This document shows positions 26,812-35,290 of a stretch of DNA of 64,000 nt, one piece after another. Within the stretch, counting starts at the first letter, position 1. Each line of letters starts with the position of its first letter. A program made the position numbers and the translations under genes. The notes beneath the pieces were generated by a model. It saw nothing but the letters and a program-made list of their open reading frames with translations. It had not been told where the DNA came from and made no database searches. This DNA is from Maritimibacter sp. DP1N21-5 (GTDB taxonomy: Bacteria; Pseudomonadota; Alphaproteobacteria; Rhodobacterales; Rhodobacteraceae), in assembly GCF_019218295.1 (NCBI RefSeq), contig NZ_JAHUZF010000006.1:1302001-1366000 (forward strand), read 5' to 3'.

Positions 26812-29177
26812 TGCGGATCGTGCTGCATATCGGGCTGCCCTGCTGCGGGGGACCGCGCCTGCAGGAGGTGATGGAGGCAAAGCGCGGGCAACTGGCAAAG
26901 TCGGGCGTTCTGTTCTCCGGCATCGGACGGCGCAACCATACGCGGCTTTACATGGCAGCGACGGACCCCAAACATGTGGAGCCCCTTCGCCTGTCGCGTG
27001 GCTTCGGCCCGGCCAAGGCGCAGGCGGCACTGGCGCGGCGGCTGCTGGAAGATCTGCAGGCCGAGGTGGCGCGGGAGACGCCCGATGTGCTGCTCCTGTC
27101 CTGCCATCAGCTGGGGATGCTCCCCAATGCCTCGGAGGTGCGGCGGCTGCACGACATGATCGCCACGCTGTCGGACGACATCGCGGTGATCGCCCATGTC
27201 GATGAACAGGCGCGGGTTCTGATCCGGCAGTATGCGGAAACGATCTCCAACGGGCGGCTCGCGTCGCTCGATCAGGAACTCACGCTTGCCGAAGCCGAGG
27301 ATTGGCGCAAGGCGGCGTTCGCGGGCTGGGCAGACATCCGGCCCCAGACCAATGATTACCCGGAAATTCAGGCAGCACCCTTCTGGCTTGACTACGCAAG
27401 GCTTCTGGAGATCTGGGAGGGCGTCATAGGGCCGGGTTCGGTGACGCTTCGGCCCTATGACCCGGCGCGGTTCGCGGGCGCGGAGGCGACCGAAGAACTG
27501 CGGGAGATGCTGGCCCTCACGGGCACCATCGGCAAGGCGGAGCCTGCCATGACCCCCGCCCTGCCTTCCGCCGAGAGCCTCGCGCGGGCCCGGGCGCTCA
27601 ACGGGGTGTTCCGGCGGCTCATGGACAAGGGGCGGGTCGTTCCGCGGCGCATGTGGTCGCGGTTCATCGACGAGGTGGCGGTGCCGGGCGATCCCATCGA
27701 CCCTTCGGCGCTCGCCCCCCTGTCTGCCCGCTTCGCGCCGGGAAATGCCGAGCTGGTGGCGCGGTTTCCGGCGCTGGCCGGCGCGCTGCACCCGGAGACG
27801 CCCGGCAAGCCGTGGTCCGAACCCGCATTTACGTGCGGGTTCCGGGCGACGCATTACGCCGCGGCGGCGCTTCCCGCCATCGAGGAAGCCACTGAAGAAC
27901 GCCGGGCCAAGGTGACAGCGGCGCGGCAGGGCGACGCCGGTCCGGCGACTGCACAGGTGAACGGCACAGCCCAAACAACCTATCCTGAGACGCTGTCCCC
28001 CTCGGCCGAAAAGATCCTCTCGCCCCGGGCGAAAGAGAACTACCAGCACCTGCGCAAGGGCCGCTTCGCGCCGCACAACGGGATCGGTCGCGTGGATGAT
28101 GAGGCGCTGGCCGCCCCTTACGACGAGGTGCCCCTGCGCGCCCTGCCAAAGGGAAACAGCGGCAACGTCATCGTCGGCTGCATGAAGAACGAGGCACCAT
28201 ATATCCTCGAATGGGTGGCCTATCACCGCATGGTGGGCGTGGACAAATTCCTCATCTACACCAACGACTGCACCGACGGGACGGCAGAAATCCTCGATCG
28301 CTTGCAGGAGCTTGGCGTGGTCGAGCACCGCGACAATACGAAATGGAAGGGCAACTCGCCGCAACAATACGCGCTCAACAAGGCGCTGAAGGAACCCGTC
28401 ATCAAGACCGCCGAATGGGTCATCCACATCGACGTGGACGAGTTCATCAATGTGCGCACCGGCAACGGGCGGCTTCAGGATTTCCTGGCCCTCGTCCCCG
28501 ATGCCACCAATGTCGCGATGACCTGGCGACTTTTTGGCCACAACGGGGTCACGGACCTGTCCGATGATCTCGTCATCGCGCAGTTCGACGATGCCGCGCC
28601 GAAGTTCTGCCCGAAACCCCATACCGCCTGGGGCTTCAAGACAATGACGAAGAACATGGGCGCCTATGAGAAGCTGTCCTGCCACCGGCCGAACAAACTC
28701 GACGGCCAGAAGCGGGACGCCGTGCAATGGGTCAACGGCTCGGGCCGGGTGATGAGCGAGAGCTACAAGGACAAGGGCTGGCGTTCTGACCTCAGGACGA
28801 TCGGTTACGACCTGCTCCAGCTCAACCACTATGCGCTGCGCTCGGCGGAGAGTTTCCTGATCAAACGCCAGCGTGGCCGTGCGCTGCATGTCGACCGGTC
28901 CATCGGGATCAACTACTGGGTCAGGATGGACTGGGGCGGGTCGAAGGACGTGACGATCAAGCGCAACATCCCCCGTGTGCGCGCCGAACTGGCCCGGCTT
29001 CTCGAGGACGACAGGCTGCGCGCGCTCCATGAAGAAGGATTCCGCTGGCACCGCGCCAAGGCGGATGAATTGCACGCAACGCCTGAGTTTCGTGAGCTTT
29101 ACGAACAGGCGCTCGAGACGAAACTCAACAACATGGAACGCGTGGCCTTCGCCCTCGCGCTCGACATGGAAAGCTGA
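26811..29177 (+). CDS. Fusion of sulfotransferase-like domain and family 2-like glycosyltransferase
   Basis: A 788-residue two-domain protein. The N-terminal part (about 1-300) begins RIVLHIGLPCCGGPRLQEVM, laid out like a sulfotransferase-type P-loop start (usually PKTGTT), but the phosphate-binding residues are replaced by CCGGPR, so it has probably lost PAPS binding. A low-complexity linker follows (about 360-420, rich in Ala, Glu and Thr). The C-terminal part (about 440-788) is a Glyco_tranf_2_4 domain with VIVGCMKNEAPYILEWVAYH, FLIYTNDCTDGTAEILD, WVIHIDVDEFINVRTG and LNHYALRSAESFLIKRQRGR. The ATG at 26811 overlaps the previous stop; a frame extending to 26712 overlaps the sulfotransferase gene and was rejected. 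Confidence 0.82.
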   Translation: MRIVLHIGLPCCGGPRLQEVMEAKRGQLAKSGVLFSGIGRRNHTRLYMAATDPKHVEPLRLSRGFGPAKAQAALARRLLEDLQAEVARETPDVLLLSCHQLGMLPNASEVRRLHDMIATLSDDIAVIAHVDEQARVLIRQYAETISNGRLASLDQELTLAEAEDWRKAAFAGWADIRPQTNDYPEIQAAPFWLDYARLLEIWEGVIGPGSVTLRPYDPARFAGAEATEELREMLALTGTIGKAEPAMTPALPSAESLARARALNGVFRRLMDKGRVVPRRMWSRFIDEVAVPGDPIDPSALAPLSARFAPGNAELVARFPALAGALHPETPGKPWSEPAFTCGFRATHYAAAALPAIEEATEERRAKVTAARQGDAGPATAQVNGTAQTTYPETLSPSAEKILSPRAKENYQHLRKGRFAPHNGIGRVDDEALAAPYDEVPLRALPKGNSGNVIVGCMKNEAPYILEWVAYHRMVGVDKFLIYTNDCTDGTAEILDRLQELGVVEHRDNTKWKGNSPQQYALNKALKEPVIKTAEWVIHIDVDEFINVRTGNGRLQDFLALVPDATNVAMTWRLFGHNGVTDLSDDLVIAQFDDAAPKFCPKPHTAWGFKTMTKNMGAYEKLSCHRPNKLDGQKRDAVQWVNGSGRVMSESYKDKGWRSDLRTIGYDLLQLNHYALRSAESFLIKRQRGRALHVDRSIGINYWVRMDWGGSKDVTIKRNIPRVRAELARLLEDDRLRALHEEGFRWHRAKADELHATPEFRELYEQALETKLNNMERVAFALALDMES

Positions 29178-29213
29178 CAGGCAACCGGGATCTTTGGGCA
29201 GGGAACGCGAAAG

Positions 29214-29966
29214 ATGGCGCAGGCAACCGACAGGACGGTGCATATGGCGGTGAAACCGAGAAACCGCGAGGAGCGGGATACCGATCCCGAGCGCGACATC
29301 ATCTGGAGCCGGGGGGTGCGTTTTCCCGACCGTCCATCCTTTCTGACCCAGCGCCTGCGCAGGGCGCTGCGGTTCAACAACTACGAGAAGCAAGAGGCCG
29401 AGGCGCTGCGCGGCATGATCCGGCCCGAAGACGTGGTGCTGGAACTGGGGGGGGGCATCGGCTTCATGTCCTCCATCGTGGCCAAGGCGGGGGCGCGCGC
29501 GGTGCATGTCTATGAGGCGAACCCGGATGCGGTGGCCTATGCCCGCGACGTCTATGCGATGAACGGGATCGAATGCGTCACGATCACCAACGCCATCGTG
29601 GGGCCGAAGAAGGGCATGGCGACCTTTTATCAACGCGAGAACATGCTGACCTCCTCAATGGAAGAAGATCCGATTCGCGTGGACAGCCCCGTGGTCGCGA
29701 CCCACCAGATAGAGGTGCGCAACATCAACACCGTCTGGAAGGACGTGAAGCCCTCGGTCCTCGTCTGCGACATCGAGGGGGCCGAAGCAGACCTCTTCGT
29801 GAAGGCGCAGATGACCGGGCTTCGCCTCGCGGTGATCGAATTGCACCCGCAATGGATCGGCGAGGCAGGCGTGCGTGCGGTCTTCGATGCGATGACGCGG
29901 GCCGGCCTCACTTATTTCCCGAAAGCCTCGTCGGCCAAGGTTGTGACCTTCAAGAAGGACTGGTGA
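29214..29966 (+). CDS. FkbM family methyltransferase
   Basis: SAM-dependent methyltransferase of 250 residues, probably an O-methyltransferase acting on a sugar. The SAM-binding motif I is VLELGGGIGFMSSIVAK near residue 75, followed by VHVYEANPDAVAYARDVYAMNG, and the FkbM-type VLVCDIEGAEADLF near 182 and LAVIELHPQWIGEAG near 205. It lies 36 bp after the fusion gene and shares one base with the next start codon (TGATG). In a glycan cluster, such enzymes usually methylate surface polysaccharide. A later start at 29244 is possible. Confidence 0.85.
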   Translation: MAQATDRTVHMAVKPRNREERDTDPERDIIWSRGVRFPDRPSFLTQRLRRALRFNNYEKQEAEALRGMIRPEDVVLELGGGIGFMSSIVAKAGARAVHVYEANPDAVAYARDVYAMNGIECVTITNAIVGPKKGMATFYQRENMLTSSMEEDPIRVDSPVVATHQIEVRNINTVWKDVKPSVLVCDIEGAEADLFVKAQMTGLRLAVIELHPQWIGEAGVRAVFDAMTRAGLTYFPKASSAKVVTFKKDW

Positions 29967-31021
29967 TGCGGGCGACCGCGGTTCTCTGCGTCAGGAACGA
30001 AGGCGCGTTCCTCCTCGAATGGATCGCGCATCATCTGGGCGTGGGGTTCACGGATATCGTCGTTGCGTCCAACGACTGCCAGGACGGGACCGACGCAATG
30101 CTCGACCGGCTGGCCGAGGTGGCGCCGGTACATCACATCCGCAACGATGGACCTCATGACGCAGGCGGCGTCCAGTTCACGGCGCTGAAGGCGATGGACA
30201 GACACCCGGCGGTGCGCGACGCGGACTGGCTCCTCGCGCTCGACGTGGACGAGTTCGTGAACATCCATGTGGGCGACCGGACGCTGCGCGCGCTTCTGGG
30301 CGCCCTGCCCGAAGCGGATGCCGTGACCCTGACTTGGCGGCTCTTCGGCAATGGCGGTGTCGTCGGATTCGAGGACGCGCCAGTGACCGAGCAATTCACC
30401 CGCGCCGCGCCGGTCATCATGCAGTGGCCCTGGCGCGCGAGCATGTTCAAGACGCTCTACCGCAACGACGGGACTTACGGGAAACTGGGGGTCCACCGGC
30501 CCCGCGCGCCGGACAAGGCCCGGCTGGAGCGGGTGCGGTGGTTCGATGGCGAGGGCCGCGCCTTGAGCGAGCGCTACCGGATGGGTCCGATCTTTTCCCC
30601 CTATGGCCGGTCGAACTACGGGCTGGTGCAGCTCAATCATTATCCGCTCGGCGCGATGGAGAGCTATATCGTGAAACGCGACAGGGGACGCGCCGTGCAT
30701 GAAGCCGACGCTCTCGGGCTCGATTACTGGACCGAGCGGAACTGGGTCGAGGAGGAAGACCTCTCGATCCGGGGGGCGGACGGGCTGCGTGACAGTGTGC
30801 TTGCTAGGTTGCGGGCCGATCCGGTGCTGGCGAAACTCCATGCGGCGGCCGTGGCATGGCGACGGGCGCGGTTCGAGACGCTGATGCTCGAGGAGCCGAA
30901 CCGCGCGCTTTTCGGGCGGCTTCTCATGTCGCCACCGGCGCGGCCCCTGTCGGCGCAGGCGGCCGCGCGGCTGATCCGCTACGGGATGGCCGATGCCGAA
31001 CGGAAGTCGCAGACGATCTGA
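29966..31021 (+). CDS. Glycosyltransferase family 2-like protein (Glyco_tranf_2_4 type)
   Basis: Last gene of the cluster, 351 residues, a paralogue of the 25124 gene and of the C-terminal half of the fusion protein. It begins RATAVLCVRNEGAFLLEWIAHH, then IVVASNDCQDGTDAMLDRL, the DxDEF site in LALDVDEFVNIHVGDRTL, then LFGNGGVVGFEDAPVTEQF and VQLNHYPLGAMESYIVKRDRGRAVH. The ATG overlaps the methyltransferase stop by one base; a longer frame starting at 29573 is mostly antisense-like shadow of the methyltransferase gene. A repeat-rich noncoding region follows. Confidence 0.85.
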   Translation: MRATAVLCVRNEGAFLLEWIAHHLGVGFTDIVVASNDCQDGTDAMLDRLAEVAPVHHIRNDGPHDAGGVQFTALKAMDRHPAVRDADWLLALDVDEFVNIHVGDRTLRALLGALPEADAVTLTWRLFGNGGVVGFEDAPVTEQFTRAAPVIMQWPWRASMFKTLYRNDGTYGKLGVHRPRAPDKARLERVRWFDGEGRALSERYRMGPIFSPYGRSNYGLVQLNHYPLGAMESYIVKRDRGRAVHEADALGLDYWTERNWVEEEDLSIRGADGLRDSVLARLRADPVLAKLHAAAVAWRRARFETLMLEEPNRALFGRLLMSPPARPLSAQAAARLIRYGMADAERKSQTI

Positions 31022-31045
31022 CCGGGACACCACGCTGGTCTTGTT

Positions 31046-31221
31046 GCGCCTCGGGCTTCGCCCGAGGCGCGAGGGGGCCTCGCTGCGCTCGGCCAGCAGG
31101 CTTCTGCGGCGCGCCCTGAACGACACGTCCGACCAGTGGCCGGGTGCGGACGGGGGGCTGTCTGCCCCCCGCGGGGGAATTGCGGGCAATTCCCCCTTCC
31201 CCCCGAAGGTATTTCAGAAGC
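31046..31221 (-). repeat. Dense block of GC hairpins ending in an AT-box
   Basis: Between the glycan cluster and pyrC lie hairpins GCGCCTCGGGC/GCCCGAGGCGC (31046-31056, 31060-31070), GGGGGGC/GCCCCCC (31152-31158, 31164-31170) and GGGGGAATTG/CAATTCCCCC (31173-31182, 31187-31196), then the box gcttctgaaataccttcggg on the minus strand (31202-31221). This has the order of the composite repeat family. No gene is supported in 31022-31277. Confidence 0.7.
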
Positions 31222-31277
31222 AGTGAAGGGGCATCGTGGGGACTGGTGAAGGGCTGCGGGGCGCGGTATTCGGGGGC

Positions 31278-32315
31278 ATGACACAAAGCTTTACGATCCG
31301 CCGCCCCGACGACTGGCATCTTCACCTGCGCGACGGCGCGATGATGGACACCGTCCTTCCCGAAACCGCCCGCCATTTCGGACGCGCCATCGTGATGCCG
31401 AACCTCGTGCCGCCGGTGGTCACCGGGGCGGATGCCGCGGCATACCGGGCGCGGATCATGGCGGCGCTGCCCGAGGGCATGTCCTTCGAGCCGCTCATGA
31501 CGCTTTACTTGACCGAGACGACGGACCCCGAGGACGTGCGGGAGGCGGCGGCGAGCGGGCTCGTGACGGCGGTAAAGCTCTACCCGGCCGGGGCCACGAC
31601 CAACTCGCACTCCGGGGTGCGCGATTTCGACAATGTCCGGGGCGTGCTCGAGGTCATGGCCGAGATCGGTCTGCCGATGTGCGTGCATGGCGAGGTGACG
31701 ACCCATGACGTCGACATCTTCGACCGCGAGGCGGTATTCATCGAGACCGTGCTCGATCCCCTGCGCCGGGCGACGCCGGGGCTCAGGGTCGTGATGGAGC
31801 ATATCACCACGCGTGACGGCGTGGACTATGTGAAATCGCAGGAAGATATGGGCGGCACGATCACCACCCATCACCTGATCATCAACCGCAACCATATCCT
31901 CGTTGGCGGGATCAAGCCGCATTACTACTGCCTGCCCGTGGCCAAGCGCGAAGAGCATCGGCTGGCGCTTGTCCAAGCGGCGACCTCGGGCGACCGGCAT
32001 TTCTTCCTGGGCACGGACAGCGCCCCGCATCCCGACCATCTCAAGGAACATGCCTGCGGTTGTGCCGGGGTGTTCTCGGCCACCAACACCATGTCCTGTC
32101 TGGCCGAGGTCTTCGAGGCGGCAGGGGCGCTCGACAGGCTCGAGGGCTTCGCCTCGCTGAACGGGCCCGCATTCTATGGGCTCGCGCCGAATCCGGAGAC
32201 GATCACGCTCACCAAGGGCGATCCGGTCACCTATCCGGCCAAATTCCCGGTGGGCGAGGATCACGTGACGCTCTTCGACCCCGGCTTCCCCCTGCATTGG
32301 CACGTGGAGGCGTAG
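31278..32315 (+). CDS. pyrC: Dihydroorotase (class II, PyrC)
   Basis: Cytoplasmic zinc enzyme converting carbamoyl-aspartate to dihydroorotate in pyrimidine synthesis. The 345-residue protein starts [26 protein letters not shown] supplies two zinc ligands. The carboxylated lysine lies in [16 protein letters not shown] near residue 99, further ligands in CVHGEV and [10 protein letters not shown], and the catalytic Asp in [10 protein letters not shown] near 250. The start at 31278 matches class II PyrC; a GTG at 31236 in frame would add 14 residues of low-quality sequence. pyrE follows after 66 bp, giving a pyrC-pyrE operon. Confidence 0.95.
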   Translation: MTQSFTIRRPDDWHLHLRDGAMMDTVLPETARHFGRAIVMPNLVPPVVTGADAAAYRARIMAALPEGMSFEPLMTLYLTETTDPEDVREAAASGLVTAVKLYPAGATTNSHSGVRDFDNVRGVLEVMAEIGLPMCVHGEVTTHDVDIFDREAVFIETVLDPLRRATPGLRVVMEHITTRDGVDYVKSQEDMGGTITTHHLIINRNHILVGGIKPHYYCLPVAKREEHRLALVQAATSGDRHFFLGTDSAPHPDHLKEHACGCAGVFSATNTMSCLAEVFEAAGALDRLEGFASLNGPAFYGLAPNPETITLTKGDPVTYPAKFPVGEDHVTLFDPGFPLHWHVEA

Positions 32316-32381
32316 CAAAGGGGGTTCACGGCCCTGCGGCATTGGCGTAAGCGGTCGCGAGACCAGAGACAGGAGCCCGCC

Positions 32382-33062
32382 ATGATCCCCACGTCATTTC
32401 CCGCCAAGGAAGAAATCGCGCGTTTGTCCGCCCGGATGCTGCTCGAGATCGGCGCGGTGAACTTCCGGCCCGAAGATCCCTTCATCTTGGCCTCGGGACT
32501 GCCCTCGGCGACCTATATCGACTGCCGCAAGCTTATCTCCTTCCCGCGCATCCGCTCGACACTCATGGATTTCATGGCGGTGACGGTGATGCGCGAGGCC
32601 GGGTTCGAGGCCTTCGACAATATCGCGGGGGGCGAGACAGCAGGCATCCCCTTCGCCGCGCTGGTGGCGGAACGTCTGGCACTTCCGATGACCTATGTTC
32701 GCAAGAAGCCCAAGGGCTACGGGCGCAATGCCCGGATCGAGGGCGCGATGAGCGAGGGCGAGCGGGTGCTTCTGGTCGAGGACCTGACCACGGACGGTGG
32801 CTCGAAGTTGTCTTTTGTCGACGCAATCCGCGAGACCGGGGCGACCTGTGGGCATACGGCGGTGATCTTTTACTACGGGATCTTCCCCAAGACGGAAAAG
32901 AAACTGGGCGATCACGGGGTTGCGTTGCATTACCTCTGCACATGGTGGGACGTGCTGGCCGCTGCGCGCGAGACGGGCGCCTTCGCGCCCGAGACGCTGA
33001 CCGAGGTCGAGGCCTTCCTCAACGATCCGCGCGCGTGGCAAGAGAAGCACAAGCCCGCATAA
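32382..33062 (+). CDS. pyrE: Orotate phosphoribosyltransferase
   Basis: Joins orotate with PRPP to make OMP in pyrimidine synthesis. The 226-residue protein has the PRPP-binding motif [21 protein letters not shown] near residue 127, preceded by [19 protein letters not shown], the flexible catalytic loop region. Length is in the range of the alphaproteobacterial form. It starts with ATG after CAGGAGCCCGCC. It follows pyrC on the same strand. Confidence 0.95.
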   Translation: MIPTSFPAKEEIARLSARMLLEIGAVNFRPEDPFILASGLPSATYIDCRKLISFPRIRSTLMDFMAVTVMREAGFEAFDNIAGGETAGIPFAALVAERLALPMTYVRKKPKGYGRNARIEGAMSEGERVLLVEDLTTDGGSKLSFVDAIRETGATCGHTAVIFYYGIFPKTEKKLGDHGVALHYLCTWWDVLAAARETGAFAPETLTEVEAFLNDPRAWQEKHKPA

Positions 33063-33128
33063 ACTGCGCCGAACTCGGGTCGCACGCCCGGCGGAATCCT
33101 GTGCAGGAATCGGACCCGCCCAGCTAGA

Positions 33129-33156
33129 TGTAGCGTTTTCGCGAAAACCCGCTACA
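33129..33156 (+). promoter_or_regulatory. Inverted repeat upstream of dnaB
   Basis: TGTAGCG and CGCTACA arms (33129-33135, 33150-33156) surround the perfect palindrome TTTTCGCGAAAA (33136-33147). It could be a hairpin ending the pyrC-pyrE transcript or an operator; no T-tract follows. Confidence 0.35.
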
Positions 33157-33209
33157 CTCCTTATGACAGACGAAATCGACCAAGACGCAATGGCCGCTTC
33201 TCCACCGGC

Positions 33210-33218
33210 TTATCCACA
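33210..33218 (+). promoter_or_regulatory. DnaA box upstream of dnaB
   Basis: TTATCCACA, a perfect match to the consensus DnaA-binding 9-mer, lies 66 bp before the dnaB start codon. A single box is not an origin; with dnaB downstream it suggests DnaA control of the replicative helicase gene. One 9-mer can occur by chance. Confidence 0.5.
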
Positions 33219-33284
33219 GAGTTGTTCTATGTGGTGCCAAACCGGGGGAACGGCTATGTCCGTCGAGCAATCTGGGGAATGGAC

Positions 33285-34790
33285 ATGAACGAAGTCGCAC
33301 GCATTGGCGAAGTGAAGAAGGAGTCCGGCGACGAGATCGACGCGCTTCTTCCGCAGAATATCGAAGCCGAACAGCAGCTTCTGGGCGCGATCCTGACCAA
33401 CAACGAGGTCTATGATCGCATCGCGCAGATCATCAAGCCCGAGCATTTCTACGAGCCTGTCCACCAGCGCATCTTCACCCGCGCGATGGAGAGGATCACC
33501 AAGAACGCCCTTGCCTCGCCGGTGACGCTGAAGCCTTTCTTCGAAGATGACGAGGGCATGAAGGAACTGGGCGGGGTGCAATACCTTGTCCGGCTCGCGG
33601 GTGCCGCAATTTCGTCCTTTGCCGCGCGCGACTATGCCCAGCTGATCTACGAGATGCACCAGCGGCGTGAGTTGATCAAACTGGGCGGCGACATCGCGGC
33701 CAAGGCGCGGGCTTATGACGTGGACCTGGAGCCGGGCGAGCAGATCACTCAGGCCGAACAGCAGCTTTACAAACTGGCGGAAACCGGCGGCGCGACCACG
33801 GGCTTCCAGTCCTTCCTCTCCGCGGTCACCGATGCCGTGCGCGTGGCCAATGCCGCCTATCAGCGGGACGGGGGGCTTGCGGGCGTGTCCACGGGGCTGA
33901 TCGACCTCGACAAGAAGCTCGGGGGCCTGCACCGCTCGGACCTCCTGATCCTCGCCGGTCGTCCGTCGATGGGGAAGACCTCGCTCGCCACCAACATCGC
34001 CTTCAACGTGGCCAAGGCCTACAAGCGCGGGAAAAAGCCCGACGGGACCGAGGGGGCCGTGAACGGCGGCGTCGTGGGCTTCTTCTCGCTCGAAATGAGC
34101 GCCGAGCAGCTGGCCGCACGGATCCTGTCCGAGGCCGCCGAAGTGCCGTCCGAGAACATCCGGCGCGGCGACATGACCGAGCCCGAATTCCGGCGCTTCG
34201 TGGATGCCGCCAAGCAGCTCGAAAGTTGCCCGCTCTTCATCGACGACACGCCCGCCCTGCCCATCGCACAGGTGGCGGCGCGGGCGCGGCGTCTGAAGCG
34301 CGAACATGGACTCGACGTGCTCATGGTCGACTACCTCCAGCTTCTGCGTGGTCATGGCCGCACCGACAACCGGGTGCAGGAAATCGCGGAAATCTCGATG
34401 GGCCTCAAGGCCATCGCCAAGGAGTTGGACATCCCTGTCGTCGCCCTCTCCCAGCTCAGCCGTCAGGTGGAAAGCCGCGACGACAAGCGCCCGCAGCTCT
34501 CGGACCTGCGCGAATCCGGGTCGATCGAGCAGGACGCCGACGTGGTCATGTTCGTGTTCCGCGAGGAATATTACGTGGAACGGGAAAAGCCCTCGGACGA
34601 CCGTCTGGACGAAATGGCCGCCTGGCAGGAGCGGATGGAGCGTCTGCATGGTCGCGCCGAGGTCATCATCGGCAAGCAGCGTCACGGGCCCATCGGCTCG
34701 GTCGATCTGAGCTTCGAGGGCCGTTTCACGCGCTTCGGCAACCTGATCCAGCCTTGGCAGAACGGTGGCGGCAGCGGTGACGACTACTGA
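33285..34790 (+). CDS. dnaB: Replicative DNA helicase DnaB
   Basis: Hexameric helicase that unwinds DNA ahead of the replication fork. The 501-residue protein has the N-terminal scaffold domain (PQNIEAEQQLLGAIL near residue 24), a linker, and the RecA-like domain with Walker A AGRPSMGKTS near 226, the HGLDVLMVDYLQLL H3 motif near 345, and LSQLSRQVESRDDKRPQLSDLRESGSIEQDAD near 390. The ATG at 33285 has GGGGA seven bases upstream; the earlier in-frame ATGs at 33222 and 33279 are badly placed. A DnaA box lies upstream. Its end overlaps the next gene by 26 bp in another frame. Confidence 0.97.
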   Translation: MNEVARIGEVKKESGDEIDALLPQNIEAEQQLLGAILTNNEVYDRIAQIIKPEHFYEPVHQRIFTRAMERITKNALASPVTLKPFFEDDEGMKELGGVQYLVRLAGAAISSFAARDYAQLIYEMHQRRELIKLGGDIAAKARAYDVDLEPGEQITQAEQQLYKLAETGGATTGFQSFLSAVTDAVRVANAAYQRDGGLAGVSTGLIDLDKKLGGLHRSDLLILAGRPSMGKTSLATNIAFNVAKAYKRGKKPDGTEGAVNGGVVGFFSLEMSAEQLAARILSEAAEVPSENIRRGDMTEPEFRRFVDAAKQLESCPLFIDDTPALPIAQVAARARRLKREHGLDVLMVDYLQLLRGHGRTDNRVQEIAEISMGLKAIAKELDIPVVALSQLSRQVESRDDKRPQLSDLRESGSIEQDADVVMFVFREEYYVEREKPSDDRLDEMAAWQERMERLHGRAEVIIGKQRHGPIGSVDLSFEGRFTRFGNLIQPWQNGGGSGDDY

Positions 34791-35256
34791 GATCGCGCTG
34801 GCCGTCGCGGCCGGGGTTGCGGCGGCGCTTCTTGCGCTACGGATCTGGCGCCGGCCCCGCCGACAATACATCCTGATCGACGGGTCGAACGTCATGTACT
34901 GGCGCAACGAGACGCCCGACATACGGACGGTGAAAGCGGTGGTCGACACCCTGGAACGTGCCGGATACCGGCCGGGGGTGATATTCGACGCGAACGCAGG
35001 TCACATCCTGATCGGTCGCTACATGCACGACGAGGGCTTCGCCATGCACCTTGGCCTGCCGTCCGAACGGGTGATGGTGGTGCCGAAGGGCACGCAGGCA
35101 GATGCTTACCTGCTTGAGGCCAGGCGCGACATGGGTGCAAAGATCGTCACCAACGACCGTTTCCGTGACTGGGCGGACCGATTTCCTGAAGTCGCCGAGC
35201 CGGGCACTCTGGTGCGCGGCAAGATGGTCGGCCGTAAGCTGACACTGGACCTGTAG
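34765..35256 (+). CDS. Membrane-anchored NYN/PIN-type ribonuclease (Zc3h12a-like)
   Basis: A 163-residue protein with an N-terminal hydrophobic anchor (about 8-25, EIALAVAAGVAAALLALRIW) and a PIN-like nuclease domain. The acidic residues expected for metal binding are visible in YILIDGSNVMYW (Asp near 39), VIFDANAGHILIGRYMHDEG (near 74) and IVTNDRFRDW (near 128). This is the pattern of the RNase_Zc3h12a/NYN family. The start is GTG at 34765 inside dnaB; a second GTG at 34777 would shorten the overlap. Probable role is RNA cleavage near the membrane; the target is unknown. Confidence 0.75.
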   Translation: MAAAVTTTEIALAVAAGVAAALLALRIWRRPRRQYILIDGSNVMYWRNETPDIRTVKAVVDTLERAGYRPGVIFDANAGHILIGRYMHDEGFAMHLGLPSERVMVVPKGTQADAYLLEARRDMGAKIVTNDRFRDWADRFPEVAEPGTLVRGKMVGRKLTLDL

Positions 35257-35290
35257 CGCCGAGGGCGGCTCGCGGGGGGTTACGCCGCCT

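Noticed and set aside
26745..29633. 962-codon minus-strand ORF across the glycan cluster
   Set aside because: It is antisense to the fusion gene and methyltransferase gene, spans gene boundaries and has a composition (His, Arg, Gly, Val rich) typical of antisense shadows.
25124..31021. Mobile genomic island with integrase
   Set aside because: The cluster looks accessory but no integrase, transposase, tRNA or direct flanking repeat was seen, so horizontal transfer is not claimed as shown.
33163..33288. Annotating the 41-codon ORF before dnaB as a gene
   Set aside because: Its stop overlaps the dnaB start attractively, but there is no ribosome-binding site and the product has no recognisable feature; kept only as part of a finding.
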